64,000 nucleotides of DNA. It comes from Marisediminitalea lipolytica (GTDB lineage Bacteria > Pseudomonadota > Gammaproteobacteria > Enterobacterales > Alteromonadaceae). The stretch is from NCBI RefSeq assembly GCF_001758465.1, contig NZ_MJIC01000010.1, positions 62,001 to 126,000 of the forward strand, in the 5' to 3' direction. Made by a program: the position numbers and the translations under genes. The notes below the pieces were generated by a model. The model ran no database searches. It worked only from the letters and a program-made list of their open reading frames with translations, and had not been told where the DNA came from. Of the stretch, positions 63,024 to 64,000 are shown one piece after another. The first letter of the stretch is position 1. The number at the start of each line of letters is the position of its first letter.

Positions 63024-64000
63024 TTACTTCTCTGTGTTAGGATTTTCAGGCGCTTTAATCGCCTCGTCTTGACTTGTTGGTGTTACAAATTCTTTTATAT
63101 AGTCAGCATTAAACGGTAATACATCGCGGGCCTGATTGAAATAGTCTTCGATTGCCGGCTTTTCCTGCTGTAAAAAATCCGCCACAGCCTGATGGAAGCG
63201 TGGATCATGCATCTTGTGATGAGATACGCAAAACACAGGCTCAAAGCCACGCAGGATTTTATGTTCGCCCTGGGTCCCAGGGTTAAATAACGGTAATCCT
63301 TGCTCTATCGCAAAATCGATGCCCTGAAAATAGCAGCACTCAAAATGCAGTTCGTCGATATCCTGCAGGCATCCCCAGTAACGGCCGTATAACCCGTTCT
63401 CGTCATACAGAAATAAAGCGGCAGCAACAGGCGCATCCTGAAAGCTCGCTTTTACTAACATCAGTTGTTCACGGCAGTTATCATAAATTTGTGTAAAAAA
63501 AGCAGGCGTCAGGTAGCCGGTATGACCGCTGCGTTTTAAATAGGTATCCTGATAACAGTGGACAAAAAATGCCATATCTTCCCGGCGTAAGGCGTCACCA
63601 TGGAGGCGTTCGATGGTGATTTCCGGGGCATTAACAAAACGCTGGCGGGTTTTACGAATACTTCTGCGCTTACGTGACGTCAACCGGCTAAGAAAATCAT
63701 CAAAGCTGCTGTAGCCTCGGTTGGCCCATTGAAACTGCACGCTGTAGCGGGACGCCAGACCCAGAGCCTGAAAATCCTGCTGACTGGCAGGCGGGCAAAA
63801 CAACCAGTGGCAGGAAGAATACCCCTGGGTGCTGGCCCAGTGATTGATATGGTTAATGAGTGCCGCAGTATCGTTAGCCGTTAGGTGCTCGGCTTTTAAC
63901 AAGCGAGGGCCGGTAACCGGGGTAAAAGGAATAGCGGCAATCCATTTAGGATAGTATTCAAGATGATGCTGGTGGTAGGCGTTTGCCCAGCTATGGTCAA
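63024..64000 (-). CDS. DUF482 / GNAT-superfamily protein, 5' end outside window
   Basis: The frame is open to the window edge, so the first part of the gene is missing; 324 residues are visible. A TTG near 63902 is not the start, because the upstream codons read YYPKWIAAIPFTPVTGPRLL, a hallmark of the DUF482/FemAB-like acetyltransferase family. Other family features are SRKRRSIRKTRQRF, GYLTPAFFTQI and YWGCLQDIDELHFECCYFQG, with FNPGTQGEHKILRGFEP near the end. The substrate is not known. It ends 2 bases before the M13 peptidase start. Confidence 0.88.
   Translation of the reverse strand, partial: DHSWANAYHQHHLEYYPKWIAAIPFTPVTGPRLLKAEHLTANDTAALINHINHWASTQGYSSCHWLFCPPASQQDFQALGLASRYSVQFQWANRGYSSFDDFLSRLTSRKRRSIRKTRQRFVNAPEITIERLHGDALRREDMAFFVHCYQDTYLKRSGHTGYLTPAFFTQIYDNCREQLMLVKASFQDAPVAAALFLYDENGLYGRYWGCLQDIDELHFECCYFQGIDFAIEQGLPLFNPGTQGEHKILRGFEPVFCVSHHKMHDPRFHQAVADFLQQEKPAIEDYFNQARDVLPFNADYIKEFVTPTSQDEAIKAPENPNTEK

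Noticed and set aside
63024..63902. Complete gene beginning at TTG 63902
   Set aside because: Upstream codons to the window edge encode a conserved part of the DUF482 family, so the true start lies outside the window.

Overview
The window looks like a chromosome segment of a motile marine gammaproteobacterium, most likely a member of the Alteromonadaceae (inference). The evidence is a Vibrio/Pseudomonas-type polar flagellar layout (flrA, flrBC, fliE to flhB, flhA, flhF, flhG, fliA, cheYZAB, parC, parP, cheW, DUF2802), a MetJ-type operator, a PEP-CTERM/fibro-slime protein and moderate GC content.

Region 1 (1-16049) is a sugar-biosynthesis island next to a flagellin gene. Fifteen plus-strand genes, mostly overlapping by 4-14 bp, encode epimerases/SDRs, a GmhA-like isomerase, three methyltransferases, a TPP-dependent E1 alpha/beta pair with no E2/E3, a split transketolase and two unrecognised proteins that may be glycosyltransferase-like. 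A converging three-gene minus-strand operon encodes a zinc alcohol dehydrogenase, an HldE-like protein with its two domains in reversed order, and a sugar-1-phosphate nucleotidyltransferase. The island appears to build an activated, heptose-type, branched and methylated sugar. Its place beside flagellin suggests flagellin glycosylation, though a surface polysaccharide is possible.

Region 2 (16050-47711) holds a short flagellin, the regulators FlrA and FlrBC, the export/basal-body genes fliEFGHIJ, fliKLMNOPQR-flhB and flhA-flhF-flhG-fliA, and the chemotaxis core. Four sigma-54 -24/-12 elements precede flrB, fliE, fliK and, less perfectly, flhA, as in the FlrA/RpoN hierarchy of Vibrio. A sigma-28-like element precedes flagellin. 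The linker of CheA carries three copies of a motif that resembles the CheY-binding N-terminus of FliM.

Region 3 (47712-53184) is a methionine operon: metA, a methionine synthase divided into two in-frame ORFs, and a DUF938 methyltransferase. It lies behind four tandem MetJ boxes.

Region 4 (53185-64000) is mixed. It contains a split aerotaxis-type pair (PAS protein plus MCP with a CZB zinc domain), a VWA protein, a cupin, a small helix-turn-helix protein, an exported unknown protein, a PEP-CTERM fibro-slime protein with its own sigma-54 promoter and twin upstream dyads, an M13 metallopeptidase lipoprotein, and a DUF482/GNAT-like protein cut by the window end. No rRNA, tRNA, CRISPR array, insertion sequence or phage gene was seen.
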